From NCBI GenBank assembly GCA_036925085.1, contig JAUPFP010000003.1, positions 7,439,479 to 7,503,478 of the forward strand: DNA of 64,000 nucleotides. Reading direction: 5' to 3'. Under the pieces are notes generated by a model. It worked only from the letters and a program-made list of their open reading frames with translations, was not told where the DNA came from and did no database searches. The stretch's first letter is position 1. Each line of letters starts with the position of its first letter. The DNA comes from Brachycybe producta (taxonomy: Eukaryota > Arthropoda > Diplopoda > Playtdesmida > Andrognathidae). Positions 52,300 to 64,000 of the stretch are shown piece after piece. Position numbers and translations under genes: made by a program.

Positions 52300-53830
52300 G
52301 GCAACTCCCGAAATTTTGTGTTGGACAGTTTTGCATCATCGTGGCGTCGTTTTCGAAGTGGCGCCTCTAGCGGGACTATGGTATATGAACATGAATAGTA
52401 TAAGTGAAGTTTTGGACGAGATCATTTAGTAGGGTGTATTTTTATATATTAGTATAAAAGTATGGCCGATAAAGAACTACACAGGCATAGTTTTCTATAG
52501 ATACTATCTATAGGAGGATATGACACAGGCAATTAGAAATCAGGAGGGACGAACAGAAGTTCATTCACTGGCGTAGCGAGGGTGGCAGATGTGGCATTTG
52601 TCCTGGGTGCCGAAATGTGGGGCTGTGATAAAAATAAGGGCTTATACTTATAGTATGATTATAAATATAACATTGTCCAAAATCCCACTGACTGTGTTGT
52701 CAACTTGGCATAATTAGGTACCCTATAATAGTATTACTGTTACTGTATAAGACCAGAAACCCTAGGAATGTTCCTAGCTATGCCACTAATTTCATTTGCT
52801 CTTCTAATAAATTCACCACGACAAGTCACCAACTAGTATCCCAATTTCAATTCGAAAAATTAAACGTACGAATTTAACACGAAAAGCATTATTTTAATAG
52901 AAAACATTTTTTCTTAAAAAAACATGTTTTCTTTAAATAAAACATGTTTTTTTAAAAAAAAACATGTTTTTTTCCAACCCTGCTTCAACGCAATCAAAAC
53001 CTCCCTCCGTTGTGGTGATTTTAGGAGCAGCTGCTACGAAACCTCCAACAGCGGCCTACCCCAAAAAGCCACAACAGTCCCATGGTGATTCCAACCAATA
53101 CCGCCACCGCACCGTCATCAACACGATCCACATCAAACGCGACACCACACAATGAAAAGGAGCCACCCGGATCGCCATAGTTCCTCAAGGCACGGCCCTC
53201 CCTTGCATGATAACTCCTATCAAAAGGTTGTACTTTAAAGCCAGGACCTTGATGTGCAGCTGGACCACAATCGCCACCATGTATATTCGGGTCCACCATT
53301 CTGCTCACCAATTTCTCTAGTTCGCCCTCCTGGGAGGACTACTCAAATCAATACTCTGCCTCTGCGTACAGCTGACCGCACGGTCTTTCTACAAAAACAG
53401 AAGGCCATCACGGACTTTGTAATGAGGATGAATGTGGAACTTAACGTTTTTCCGCTTAGAGATGCCGATCCAGGTGCAAACCTGGCTACAACACTAAGAG
53501 GGGAACCAAAAAAGACAAACACAATATAATGGGTTTTAGTCAGGTGCAAGCCTGAAAATGATAGATAGCAAAAAGATCCATTAAGTTGTAAAAGTTCATA
53601 AAAAAGACTTGTGAGGAAACGAGGACTAGTTTGTTCCCTTCCTACCGAAGCAGAGTAGAATAAGTGGCCTAGACAACTACTTTCAGTCCACCCAAAAGAG
53701 TGAAATGAAACCTCTGAGCAAATTCTATCGTCCAGAGGTGGAGGTGCGGGGTAGCTGAACAACTTCTTACTCCACAAGGTGTTAAATCGATTGTGTTGAA
53801 AAGCACACAGCAGAGAATATTCGACGTCAA
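52300..53830. other. Unassigned, with an ACATGTTTT-rich stretch
   Basis: No recognised gene. At 52895-52975 A- and T-runs alternate with ACATGTTTT four times. A short frame near 53333-53530 (DFVMRMNVELNVFPLRDADP) is open but unlike anything I know. Confidence 0.45.
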
Positions 53831-55340
53831 TCATGGCCAGTCTACAGAAGCTACTTAAAGACCTGAGGGACCTTGAGAGACAGAGGGGAGCAACATTGAA
53901 AATAGAAAAGTGCTGAATTGAAGAAAATCATGAAAAGACTGTGGGGGCTCAACAGGAAAAGGTGGACGAGGAAAAAAAAGCAAAATAACCCACTGAAGCC
54001 ACTGTCAAACCAGAAGTTTTGTCAGTTGATGCAAGACTCCAGAAGAAGCTGTGATTGCCAACATCATTGGTAAGCTGTCTAAAAAAACAAGAGGAATTAG
54101 TATACCTCAAATTTTGGTTGATAAACAAAGCAAAAAAAGAGTCGGTTCTACAAGTGAGAAGTCAATTCAACTGCGGCACAAGCCTGGTCCAGACGAAACA
54201 ATGATGTGGACACTGGACCTAGGACCTATGCCATACTATGAGAAGAATTTGAACAACAAAGAGTTGGTTTACAAGACATCGGCTGGACATACGACCAAGA
54301 TGGGCACAAGCCAGCCAAATCAAGTGAGTCAGATGAATGAACAGTCAACCAAAACATTCAATTAGACCAGACAAGAAGTACAACACACCTCAAAAAGCTG
54401 ACACATGACAAGCTGACACCAAGGACCGAAACAGATGACGGAACATCAGGATAAGCAAAAAACACGTTGGAAAAGACAACCACAAGGACCAATCACATGT
54501 TACAAATTTTGCGCGATGGGCCACCTGTCATATGGTTGCCCGATTTCTGAGAAACCAAGACAAGGATTGAAAAAGAACGTTGCAGTAGGAACACCAACAC
54601 CTGTAAACAGAGTTGACAAACCGTTGGCAACAACGGCAGCAGAATTTCTAGATGCCATATCAAGGTCAATGAAATTCATGTCATTCCGAATGGGTGAAAA
54701 TGGTAACAGTTCACATAAATGGTGGCACAACTTTCATATCGATAATGTTTAAGAGGAGGCTTTAAACTACTAAGAGCGCCACTCAGCCATAAGTAGTGAT
54801 GCCTGAAGTTATGATGCAGTAAACAAAAAGAGAAACAATGGGTAGACTCAACAAAAAACAAAGGAGACATTCTAGAAGGAAGATACAGTTGGAATCAGAA
54901 GGCATGCCATCCCAGAGGGAGGTTAACTGCAAACTGGGGCTGTTAAAACATCCAGGAAGGATGTCGAAACCAAGCCCTGTGAGAAGCAGGAGTTAGCAAA
55001 GCCAAGGGTAGCTACTCTGCAAAGGATACTGAAATTTGCACCATTCAAGAAATATTCAAACAAACCAAGAAACCACTGCAAAGTGGGCTCATCCAGCCAA
55101 TCAGGATGGATGTCATGAAAAAGCCTACAGAGGAGCAGGTGATAGTGAAGCTTGGAATAGCTACACCTGTAAAAGATGACTTTGCAGGGGTCTTTGTGCC
55201 AGGTGCTTGTGCCACAAAAGCCTCAAAAGACTTAAAGACAACCCTGTTCACAGTATAGGAAAAAACAGTATGTTGACACTCAGGCCGATTTCCTGTAATG
55301 CAAACTTCACCCCTAAATTCCTCCTCATTTTGTATCCCTC
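53831..55340 (+). pseudogene. Possible gag-like remnant, unknown element
   Basis: Short frames on the plus strand: MASLQKLLKDLRDLERQRGA (53834), then 54051-54365 and 54435-54752. The last contains a degenerate zinc knuckle, TCYKFCAMGHLSYGCP. Coiled, charged text before a knuckle suggests Gag or another retroelement ORF1. No RT or LTR was found near it, so this is weak. Confidence 0.3.
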
Positions 55341-55621
55341 TCATGGCAAGTTAGCAGAACCACCAAGTGGCTTAATTGAGTCTATAATGAATGTGCATAC
55401 ATGTGCTCAATGTTTTATTTATAATTAGGTCTGTTTGGTTGTTTCAATGAAAAAAAATTATTTTTCACATGCACAATAGGTATAATAATAGTTTTATTCA
55501 TGTTGAAAATAATGGGGCACATATTTCCTACATCTTGTAAACCTGAACCAAAAAATTATCTTTTAGATTTGTTTGTAAGAATGAGCATTCATTATAATTT
55601 AAAATTCAATAACAAGCGCCT

Positions 55622-56228
55622 TTGGCATCTGTGAAGTTCGCAGTACAATTGAATGGGCCAGAGCAGGATGCAATTGGGCTAAAAAGACTATTGAATGGGC
55701 TGATTGAGCCAGCCAAATTTAGCAAATGAGCGACATTCCTAACACTTTAAAATGGCCCTTGAAAAACTTACTGCCAACTTCACAGGCAGCAGTACAAATG
55801 AATAAGCTAGGGCTGAAACAATTGGGCTAGCTAGTACATCTAATGGGCTGTTTGAGCCCGGTCCTTTTTTTGATTGGGCTCAATTCCTTAGGCCCCAAAA
55901 TGGCACTTGAACTTTGTACTGCAGCAGTACAAACAATTGATCTGGGGCTAACTAGTACACCGAATGGGCTGTTTGAACTAGGTAATTTTTTTGATTGGGC
56001 TTAATTCCTTAGGGCCCAAAATGACCCTTGAACTTTTTACTGCAGCAGTGCAAATAATTGAGCTAGGGCTAAAAAAAAAGTGAGCTAGCTAGTACATACA
56101 ATGGGCTGTTTGAGCCAGGTAATTTTTTTGATTGGGCTCAATTCATTGGGGCCAAAAATGGCCCTTGAACTTTGTACTGCAACAGTACAAACAATTGAGC
56201 TGGCGCTAAAAACAATTGGGCTAGCTAG
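55622..56228 (+). repeat. Satellite-like array, left end (part 1)
   Basis: Units of about 120-140 bp with the words TTGGGCTAGCTAGTACA, AATGGGCTGTTTGAGCC, TTTTTTTGATTGGGCT, GGGCCCAAAATGG and CTTGAACTTTGTACTGCAGC. It continues at 56965-57425 after an LTR insertion. Confidence 0.85.
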
Positions 56229-56964
56229 TGTGATGACCCAGTTTTGCCCCTTCTTTAATTAGAAGAAGCAATCCTAAATCCTGATGTTGTCTGCTAGGCT
56301 GCTGTAGTAGGCAGCCCGGCATACGACATAAACTCCAGATAGGGAGACTGTCAACCCCCAGGTGGAGCAGCCTGGGGGTAGTTAATGGCAATGCAGCCAT
56401 TAAGGAGGGACAATGTGTTTGACCCTTAGTGAGAGGAGGATGTGTTGTGTTGTGTTGTTTTTGGTGGGTGGCCAAGATGGCCACCATTCTTCAATCAGCT
56501 GTCTTCTTTGTGCTCTTTGTGGTTGTTTTTGTTTGGTCTCTGCTGAACTGGGAGTTCAGCAGAAGCATATTTTAATAGTGTTTATTCATTTGGGTTGGTG
56601 AATAAATTATATCTTTTATTATTTTACTAACACTGTGTCAGGTCATTCTTTGGGGAAGTATCCGCAAGGAGGATGGGTTGGGTGTCGCCATACCACCACC
56701 GTCCTGTTCCGGCTTGTCGGTCGGTGCTTCACGTGCTGGTTTTACGGTGGACCCATTGGGCGGTCACCATAGGTTTTCGTCTTGGCTCAACGGTCATCCG
56801 ACCGTCGATATTTGGTGAGGCACGCTCTGGATGGCAGCCGCCACCGGACATGTCGTCAGGAGGGCAGCCCGCACTGCAATCCCGGTCCCCGAAGGAGCCT
56901 GGGATCTGGTAAGACGGGGAAGTTTTGCCAGGGGTTTGTGGCAAACTTAAGTTGGGCCATTACA
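56229..56964 (+). mobile_element. Solo Gypsy LTR (LTR-B) in the satellite
   Basis: 736 bp from TGTGATGACCCAG to CATTACA, with the duplication CTAG at 56225-56228 and 56965-56968. The hairpin TCTGCTGAACT/AGTTCAGCAGA lies at 56539-56563, AATAAA near 56601. Confidence 0.92.
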
Positions 56965-57425
56965 CTAGTACACCCTATGGGTTGTTTGAACCAGGTATTT
57001 TTTTTGTTGGGCTCAATTCCTTAGGGCCCAAAACAGTCCTTGAACTTTGTACTGCAGTACAACAAATTGAGCTGGGGCTAAAAACAATTGGGCTAGCTAG
57101 TACAAACACTGGGCTGTTTGAGCTAGATAACTTTTTTTGATTGGGTTTAATTCCTTAGGGCCCAAAATGGTCCTTGAACTTTGTACTGCAGCAGTACAAA
57201 CAATTGAGCTGGAGCTAAAAACAATTGACTACCTAGTACACCCAATGGGCTGTTTGAGCCAGATAATTTTTTTGATTGGGCTCAATTTCTTGGGGCCCAA
57301 AATGGTCCTTGAACTTCATACTGCAGCAGTACAAACAATTGACCTGGGGCTAAAAACAATTTGGCTAGCTAGTACAAACAATGGGCAGTTTGAATCAGGT
57401 AATTTTTTGATTGGGCTCAATTCCT
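56965..57425 (+). repeat. Satellite-like array, left end (part 2)
   Basis: Four more units of the same repeat, ending near CTCAATTCCTT at 57425, where the palindrome arm begins. Confidence 0.85.
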
Positions 57426-57672
57426 TCTATGCTCTTATAAAAATCTGTGTGAAGTCTGTCACTGTACAGCTTTTCTTGGAAAGCTTTCTGAATCATGTGA
57501 GCCAATGGCCGATTGGAAGAGACATCATCATCAGAATGAATCAATTTAGATGCCGTGACGTTTCTGGTAATAACTGGACTGTGTCTAGTTGAAGTGTATA
57601 GTTGCTTCACTAGGTCTCTTCTTTATCCTGAGGGGCCGGCCACTTCTTTTTATATGAATCACAACCACTAGT

Positions 57673-57736
57673 GGCAATTAAAGTAACTGGCAATTAAAGT
57701 AACTGGCAATTAAAGTAACTAGCAATTAAAGTAACA
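57673..57736 (+). repeat. Minisatellite, 16 bp x 4
   Basis: Four copies of GGCAATTAAAGTAACT, the last with two changes. The inverted arm near 59155 has a single copy. Confidence 0.9.
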
Positions 57737-58552
57737 GGCACTACTGTTGTGTCATTGGAAGATTTTTTTCAAAACCTTTTAACTTGGCAAAACATTTTGC
57801 AAGACCCAGTAAATGTACAGTAATGTGACGAGTTCATTGAAACCTGAATAGTGTTACTTTTTAAAGTAAAAATACACATTATTGATGTTTGTTTTGCAAT
57901 AGCATTTGCAATGACATCTGACTTCAAAGTCTGTCAAGAGATGGCTGATACTCAGGTTTCACAAGTTCCCATTGTTTTTTGAAAGTGACAACTGATACTC
58001 GTCAAACTCCATTTCTTTGTCACATTAATTACTTGATTTCTCATCATCGGTTTGTATCTGGAATAATAATAATTTGGAATAAAATAAGATAATAATTAGT
58101 TTACAAAGCCAAATAAACTTAGTTATCAATTAAGACAACATTAGTCATAATATAATTTGACAAGAAGCAATAAAGACAAAACAACAAATAGTTGTTTTAA
58201 GTCATTTTTTTTTTAAATCATGATCCATTGGAAAGGCTACCTATACATGTTTCACCACTACCAAGTGGATCATCAGTAGGCTTAACTCCAAACATGCATA
58301 ATTAGAAGACCACAATATAGTGGTAAGACACCAACATACATGGCACTTGGCAGTGGTGAAACATGTATAGGTAGCCTCTCCAATGGTGATTTTGCAAAAA
58401 AAAAGACAAAAAACAACTATTCATTGTTTTGTCTTTATTGCTTCTTGTCAAAGCATATTATGAGTAATGTTGTCTTAATTGATAACTTAGTTTATTTGGC
58501 TTTGTAAACTAATTATTTTATTCCAATTTCAAGCCAATTATGTCTTATTAAC

Positions 58553-58816
58553 CTAATAATAATTTGGTGCTCTCTATTACCAATTTATATCTACTAATGG
58601 TAACATTTGAACCATGCATCATTGCAGTGTGACAAAAAGTACTTGTCTAATGAACAAAACTGTGAATTTGTCCATGTTGAAGATTTTAGCTTTGCCAAAA
58701 TATCTTAAGTGGTTTTGGTAAGGTGAATTCACAGGGTTCATCAGTTATAACTTAATGGTTCAAATGTTACCATTAGTGGATATAAATTGGTAATAGAAAG
58801 CACAAAGTTATTATTA
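58553..58816. mobile_element. Small foldback MITE nested in the palindrome
   Basis: About 264 bp with arms of about 50 bp: 58563-58613 (GGTGCTCTCTATTACC, CTAATGGTAACATTTGAACC) and 58755-58806. It interrupts the right arm at an AATAATAAT tract that is intact in the left arm near 58065. Confidence 0.75.
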
Positions 58817-58829
58817 TTCCAGATACAAA

Positions 58830-61075
58830 CAGATGATGAGAAATTAAGTGATGAATTTGACAAAGAAATAGAGTTTGACAGAGTATCAGTTGTCACTTTG
58901 AAAAAAACAGTGGGAACTTATGAAACCTGAATATCAGCCATCTCTTGGCAGACTTTGACTGAAGGCTGGCAAATGGACAGATGTTATTGCAAATGCTATT
59001 GCAAAACAAACATCAATAGTGTACTTTTACTTTAAAAAATGACACCATTCAGGTTTCAATGAACTGCAAATTTACTGGGTCTTGCAAAATGTTTTTATAA
59101 GTTATACAGTTTTATTGAAAAAAACCTGCTAAGGACACAACAGTAGTGCCTGTTACTTTAATTGTCACTAGTGGTTGTGAATCATATCATAAAAAGAAGC
59201 GGCCCCTCAGATGATCAAGAAGAAACCTAGTGAAGCAACCATACACTGGTAAAACCAGTGCAGCTGTTACCAGAAACATCATGGCATCTGAATTAATGCA
59301 TTCTGATGATGATGTCCCTTCTAATCTGCCATCGTCTGACATGATTCAGAAAGCTTTCCAAGAAAAGCGGGACATATTTTTATAACCTGTTATACCCGAC
59401 TATGTACATGACTGGAAAAGAGAAGTTTTTTCTTCATTTCTCAAGTTGATTTATTTCAAAAGTTTGGTGAACGACAACACACGATCCTTCATATAGATGC
59501 CATGGGAAATATTGTCCATGCTCCATCAAACCAGGAAGGTACCAAGTCTCCAGTTTTCTATTATGCGGGAACTGTGAATGGTGTTCCCATGTTTCAAATG
59601 TTGAGTGGAAGGCACCACACACCTGCAATTACTTACTGATTGCAAATGTGGCAAAGGAATGTCACGATCCTACCATTCATCATTGTAACTGACACTACCT
59701 TAGCATTAATTCAGGCCAGTTCAGCTGCATTCAATGGATTATCTATTCAGAGGTATTTATGTGACTGTATTTATGAGACACTGTGTTCATGTTGTAAAGC
59801 TAAATTCAAAACTGCAGTCCTTTGCCAACTCCAACCATTCTAGGGAAGTTGTGCATTTTGGCATTGTCTGAGTATTACAGATCAGCAAGCAGAGAAGCAC
59901 TAGCCACATTGAAGGCATTTGTTGCAATGTATGAAGCTCAGGCAACAGATATTCTTGAAGAAACTGAAAACTCAAGAGATGGTCTGAGAAGATCTAATGG
60001 CAGATGTGTAAGAAGGAGGTGCTTTTCAAGAACAGCATTTGCAGAATGCTTTTCCTGAGATGGCAGACAAAATAATTTAAGTGTCAAATGAGATTGTCTC
60101 ATCGGTTATGGAAACAGCTAATGATGAAGAACCCAATCCATACTATTCACCACAACTTCCAAAGGCACTAAATAAATTATCTTCACCAAACTACCATTAG
60201 TGACTGCCATTATGGCACCACACTATGAAATGGCTTTATCACGGGTCTCGAACAGTGAAGTTGAATCACACCATCGCTTTGTGAAAAGACAAGTTATTTT
60301 CTGATGTCAACCTTCCAACACATCCTGATGTATTTCTAACTCGATTTTATAAAAATTTGGATGGCTTGCTAAAACTTGAAACAGCAAGAAGCAAAAATGA
60401 TCAAGAAAAAAATGCAAAAGTTTCTACAACACATGCTTTCTGAATCCAGTGCTACAACTACATGTGTCAAAATTGGAGATGATCATGAAGCTGGGCACAG
60501 ACAACAGGAAGATGAGGTTAAGTATGAACAGCAGGTACAGCATAATGACATTTTTCAGATATTGGTTCAGCAAAATGAAGAATTATGTGCAGTTTGTGGC
60601 AGAGAAGTAGGTGGTGCACATGTTTGCAGTGTCTCCAATCAGGCAGTGCACCTTATGTGGCATCAGAAACAATGAAGATGAGGAAGGATATGGGCAGAAA
60701 GTAGTCTGTCTTATCTGTGGCAAACAAAAGTCATGAACCTGATGAAGGTCGCAGAGGTACTGAAGTGGATATGTTCACCATTCTCAAATGAGCAAGAATA
60801 AAAAGAAGCAGGAGAAGAGTACATTTTGCTGAAAAAAATGCTATTGTGAACACTAAATTTGAATGGTTATGCAGTTGTTCAGAACCAAACTGCCCTGAGC
60901 AGACAAGCACAATTAACAGTTGGACCAGACTGTGTAAACGATGCAACAGCATTGCAAGCTGCACTAGACAATGAATTGGAGAGTAGAGCACTTGGACAGG
61001 AACATGGCATGCATTGTGCAAAAACATTTGATTCCAAATCAGCACTTGTGTATCTATGCCTATACTTTACACTTT
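58830..61075 (+). pseudogene. DDE-type transposase remnant
   Basis: Several frames on the plus strand. DDDVPSNLPS and DMIQKAFQEK (right palindrome arm) are followed by HTILHIDAMGNIVH, SPVFYYAGTVNGVPMFQML, HHTPAITY, PFIIVTDTTLALIQASSAAF (59434-59843), then EYYRSASREALATLKAF and SNSEVESHHRFVK (about 60250). The spaced D (HIDA), D (VTDT) and E (EVESHH) fit a DDE nuclease of the MULE/Kolobok kind; the superfamily is not certain. Near 60585-60720 a zinc-finger-like series (CAVCGREVGGAHVC, then HxxC and VCLICGKQ) suggests a PHD/RING-like end. Many stops and frameshifts; not functional. Confidence 0.55.
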
Positions 61076-61351
61076 AGTCATCTTTAGCAATTATTTATTA
61101 AATTGTAATTTAAAGGTCAGATAATTTGTGATGTGAGTGCCATTCATTTCACAGCTAAAGGTTCCACCAGTTGTGTGCTTGAATGTGGGTCAGACTGACA
61201 TTGTCACACCTACAGTAGGGCCTGCAGTTGACACCCCTAATAAAACAAAGTTGAGGATGATTCCAGTGAAAGTACAAATTAACAAATTAGTGTAAGTAAA
61301 AACTATTTCTAATATTAAAAATGGCTTGATCATAAGCATCAAGCAACCATT

Positions 61352-61755
61352 TGTAACACCCAGTAACTCCCATTCCCGCCAAAACCATAGCCTAAGGGTA
61401 AACAACCCCCGCTTGTCCTTACCTCCTCTCTGACTCACTTCTGACTCACATCGAAGTGGCGGAGTGATACACTTAGGACCATGGTCACTTGGACCTGGTT
61501 ACACATCGTAGGTGTACACAGGTCCAAGGTATAAAAGGACCGTTTTCCTCTTTGTTCCTCGTCCTTGTCTTTGCTCTCTTTTGTATTACGTTGATTATTC
61601 CGTACCACATCTTGGGCATAAGACACACCTTTAATCTAAACAATTCATCTTTGTACTCTTGATGTTTCTGAGCAAAGATGAATAAAAGTGTTACAATGAA
61701 AAACTGTGTTGTCTTTATGTTTGGTAACTAATAACTTCGCTAGAGGCCGGAGACA
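61352..61755 (+). mobile_element. Candidate solo LTR (LTR-D family)
   Basis: From TGTAACACCCAGTAACTCC to about GGAGACA. Promoter-like GTACACAGG..AGGTATAAAAGGACC near 61515-61545, AATAAAAGTG near 61681. It shares the start, the CCATAGCCT word and the promoter block with 63557-64000. The flanks CCATT and CCATA may be a decayed duplication. Confidence 0.5.
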
Positions 61756-62339
61756 CCATAGGGCAAGGAAGCATATGATCCTGAAGCAGCTACAGTATCT
61801 TCAAGAATGGTAATCACCAAGAGGGAAGATGCATATCAGCATTGAAGATGGCCACCATCCTACTGCATTGATTTCACCCCCATGCAGGAGGATGATCGTA
61901 ATCCAACTCCATCCAACTCTTTCTGTAGCTTGAATCTTCTCTGTGCGAGCACCGCACAATACAGAGAAGAAACAAGCTATAGAAATCGTCATCGTAAGTT
62001 GGGTAAAACAATAGAGTCGATGTCAAAAGCTCACACATTTTATAGATACAACTTGCGTGGTGCCATAGAAGAAAATGCAGTTCATTGTTTCTTACTGTCG
62101 ACGCCGGGATGGCCAGTGGATGAAAACGGATGACCTAACAGCAAAAGCAGACCCTGTTGCTCCAACAAAACTTGTTTATTTGCAAATGTTTATTTATTCT
62201 TTATAGAAAAAGTTTTAACAATTTTTTAAATAAAAATTGTTTTGAATAAACTAGCAGTGCTCAATGAAAAGTACTTTAGTATAAAAAATACTTCAAAATG
62301 TACCCAGTCAGTTTATACTAATGCAGTACACAAGTTGAA
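61756..62339 (+). other. Unassigned interior of the DNA transposon
   Basis: An 83-codon frame (61882-62133) contains YRNRHRKLGKTIESMSKAHT, a basic stretch that could belong to a second element protein. Nothing else is recognisable. Confidence 0.35.
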
Positions 62340-63225
62340 AATTAAGAAATTGGGCTAAAATAGCCCACTGGGTGTACTAACTAGCTCATTTTATCAGCTC
62401 TAGTCCAGTCACTTCATTTTGTAAATTTACTATAATTATAGTGCACAATGTAAGGACCATTTGGGCCTTAAAAAATTGAGCCCAATAAAAAAACTACCTG
62501 GCTCAAACAGCCCATTGGATGTACTAACTAGCCCATTGGTTTTTAGCCCCAGTTCAATTGTTTGTACTGCTGCTGCAGTTAAAAGTTCAAGGGCCATTTT
62601 GTGACCTAAAAAATTGAGCCCGATCAAAAATAGAACCTGTCTCAAACATCCCTTTAGGTGTACTAGTTACCCCAATTGTTTTCAGCCCTAGTCCATTAAT
62701 TCTTTAAGGAACATTCAGGCCCTATGGAATTAAGCCCAATCAAAAAAATTACCTAGCTCAAACAGCCAAGTGGGTGTACTTGCTAGCCCATTTGTTTTTA
62801 GCCACATCTCAATTGTTTGTACTGATGCAGTACAAAGTTCAAGGGCTATTTTGGGCCCTAAGGAATTGAGCTCAATCAAAAAAATGACCTGGCTCAAACA
62901 GCCAATTGGATGTACTAGCTAGCCCATTGGTTTTTAGCCCCAGCTCAATTGCTTGTATTGCTGCAGTAAAAAGTTCAAGGGCCATTTTGGGCCATAAGAA
63001 AGTGACCTTACTCAAACAGCCCATTGAGTGTACTAGCTAGCCCGATTGTTTTCAGCCCTAGCTCATTCATTTGTACTGCTGACTGTAAAGTTCGCAGTAC
63101 ATTTTTCAAAGGCCATTTTAAAGTTAGAAATCTGGCCCATTCGCTAAATGTGGCTGGCTCAATCAGCCCATTTGCGTCCTGCTCTGACCCATTCAATTAT
63201 ACTACCAACTTCATAGACGCACAAC
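62340..63225 (-). repeat. Satellite-like array, right (inverted) end
   Basis: The same satellite-like units as at 55622-57425, inverted (AGCCCATTGG, TGTACTAGCTAGCCC, CAAGGGCCATTTTGGGCC). About six units, with the outer end near 63225. Confidence 0.85.
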
Positions 63226-63556
63226 TTTGACACTCAAATTTTTCTTTTAATGTGTTCATTTAATTTTTTTAATAAATATATGAGCAAAAAAATCCCATTT
63301 GTTATTTCATCTAATACCTTGTACACACATAAGTTAAATGAATTCAAATTAAATGTGTTTAGGTGAATTATACGGAAGCCAGTTAAAGACATGAAAAATA
63401 TAAAAATTGACTATTGTCAATATTTTAAATTGAAATAGTAAATTAATATTTTGTCAATAGATTATATATTATATTTAAGTATTAACTCAATATTTTGAGA
63501 GTATTAACGGAATAAATTGAATTCAACATATTGTTTGTTTGCCCTTCAGAGGGCTC
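63226..63556. other. No gene seen
   Basis: AT-rich sequence between the DNA transposon end and the next LTR. Confidence 0.5.
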
Positions 63557-64000
63557 TGTAACACTATGTATTTCATCTTTCTGCCCTTCCCATAGCCTGG
63601 GGGGCCCTGGGGATATAAGGGACGTATTTCTGTCTCTTCAGTCCCTCTTGTAGACTCCAAAGCTGCAAGACACATCCTGGTTCCCGTATCAGCGGATGGA
63701 TACCTGTCGAGGCATGGTCCCTAGGGCATGGGTACACCTGAAAAGATGTACACAGGCCTTAGGTATAAAAGACCTTGTTTCGATAGATTCTGGGTCTATT
63801 CTCTGATACTGAAACTATGAAATAACTCATTCAATGGTCCAGTGGCGAAAGCACGCCACACAAACTATTCTCTCTTTTAATGTATTATTAAAGACTGTAA
63901 TCATTAAAAGTACAACCTGCATTCATCTCGCCTGTTTTTAACCATTATTTTCCAGCATCGTCGATCCTACGGAATATCTTAGAGAACGACCCCAGCCCAT
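63557..64000 (+). mobile_element. Candidate LTR (LTR-D family), runs to the window edge
   Basis: It starts TGTAACACTATG. The block ATGTACACAGGCC..AGGTATAAAAGACC near 63740-63770 matches the promoter block of 61352-61755. Whether an internal region follows cannot be seen. Confidence 0.45.

Larger units (their letters stand above)
57430..59395. repeat. Long palindrome carrying the transposase 5' end
   Basis: Left arm 57430-58262 is the diverged reverse complement of right arm 58342-59395. The centre lies near 58300, with arms meeting at GGCTACCTATACATGTTTCA and its complement. The right arm contains the start of the transposase frame. The left arm carries the inverted copy (the minus-strand text DDDVSSN and MIQKAFQEK at 57395-57610), so that frame is a duplicate, not another gene. 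A small MITE is nested at 58553-58816. Confidence 0.75.
55622..63225. mobile_element. Decayed DNA transposon with satellite-like inverted ends
   Basis: Both ends consist of the same satellite-like units in opposite orientation (55622-57425 and 62340-63225). The outermost parts also match inverted: GAATGGGCCAGAGCAGG near 55651 against CCTGCTCTGACCCATTC near 63178. Between them lie a long palindrome and a DDE-type transposase remnant. Two unrelated LTRs are inserted. Exact termini and target duplication are not resolved. Confidence 0.65.

Noticed and set aside
54435-54752. Functional zinc-knuckle protein
   Set aside because: The knuckle has lost its second Cys position and the frame is short; kept only as a weak remnant.
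57395-57610. Separate minus-strand gene
   Set aside because: It is the inverted duplicate of the transposase N-terminal region in the right palindrome arm.

Overview
The window is nuclear DNA of a multicellular animal, most likely an invertebrate. It holds no operons and no prokaryotic signals. It is packed with nested LTR retrotransposons, long-inverted-repeat DNA elements and a decayed Maverick/Polinton. One intron-bearing host gene fragment, a USP30-like ubiquitin protease on the minus strand, is visible at 44914-45450. I could not narrow the taxon further.

Layout. 1-4660: an edge coding remnant, a diverged repeat and two solo Gypsy LTRs, one split by an 817-bp MITE with an 8-bp target duplication. 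4661-19370: a long palindromic (foldback) element whose right arm is split by a nearly complete 12.9-kb Gypsy element on the minus strand (E1, 5873-18808, target duplication CATG). 19371-22838: AT-rich DNA and a decayed Polinton with integrase, penton-like, minor capsid and major capsid remnants. 22841-24985: a second foldback element. 24987-42563: a broken envelope-bearing retroelement (gag zinc knuckles, Gn/Gc-like env with a phlebovirus-type Gc, an accessory ORF, polypurine tract and a candidate 3' LTR). It is interrupted by Gypsy E2 (25530-32722, 3' end lost) and Gypsy E3 (36261-41276, target duplication TAAG, 5' part deleted). 43110-46886: a solo LTR, the USP30-like exons and a LINE reverse transcriptase fragment. 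46887-52299: Gypsy E4, twice internally deleted. 52300-55620: mostly unassigned, with a gag-like remnant. 55622-63225: a decayed DNA transposon with satellite-like inverted ends and a DDE-type transposase remnant, carrying two LTR insertions. 63557-64000: part of another LTR.

The related Gypsy copies share an organisation that I do not recognise from described families. From 5' to 3' it is: LTR with a chain of hairpins; primer site starting TGGTGGAGG; a leader with a hairpin array of about 72-nt period; ORF0 overlapping gag in the +1 frame; gag; protease, RT, RNase H and integrase; a palindrome-rich spacer; then a large ORF3 of about 950 codons in the position where env would normally lie, preceded by a splice-acceptor-like sequence. 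The hairpins near the poly(A) signal differ between copies by paired changes that keep the stems, which suggests selection on RNA structure. These points, together with the env-bearing element, are the main candidates for new biology here. All statements come from reading the sequence; no search, alignment program or folding was run.
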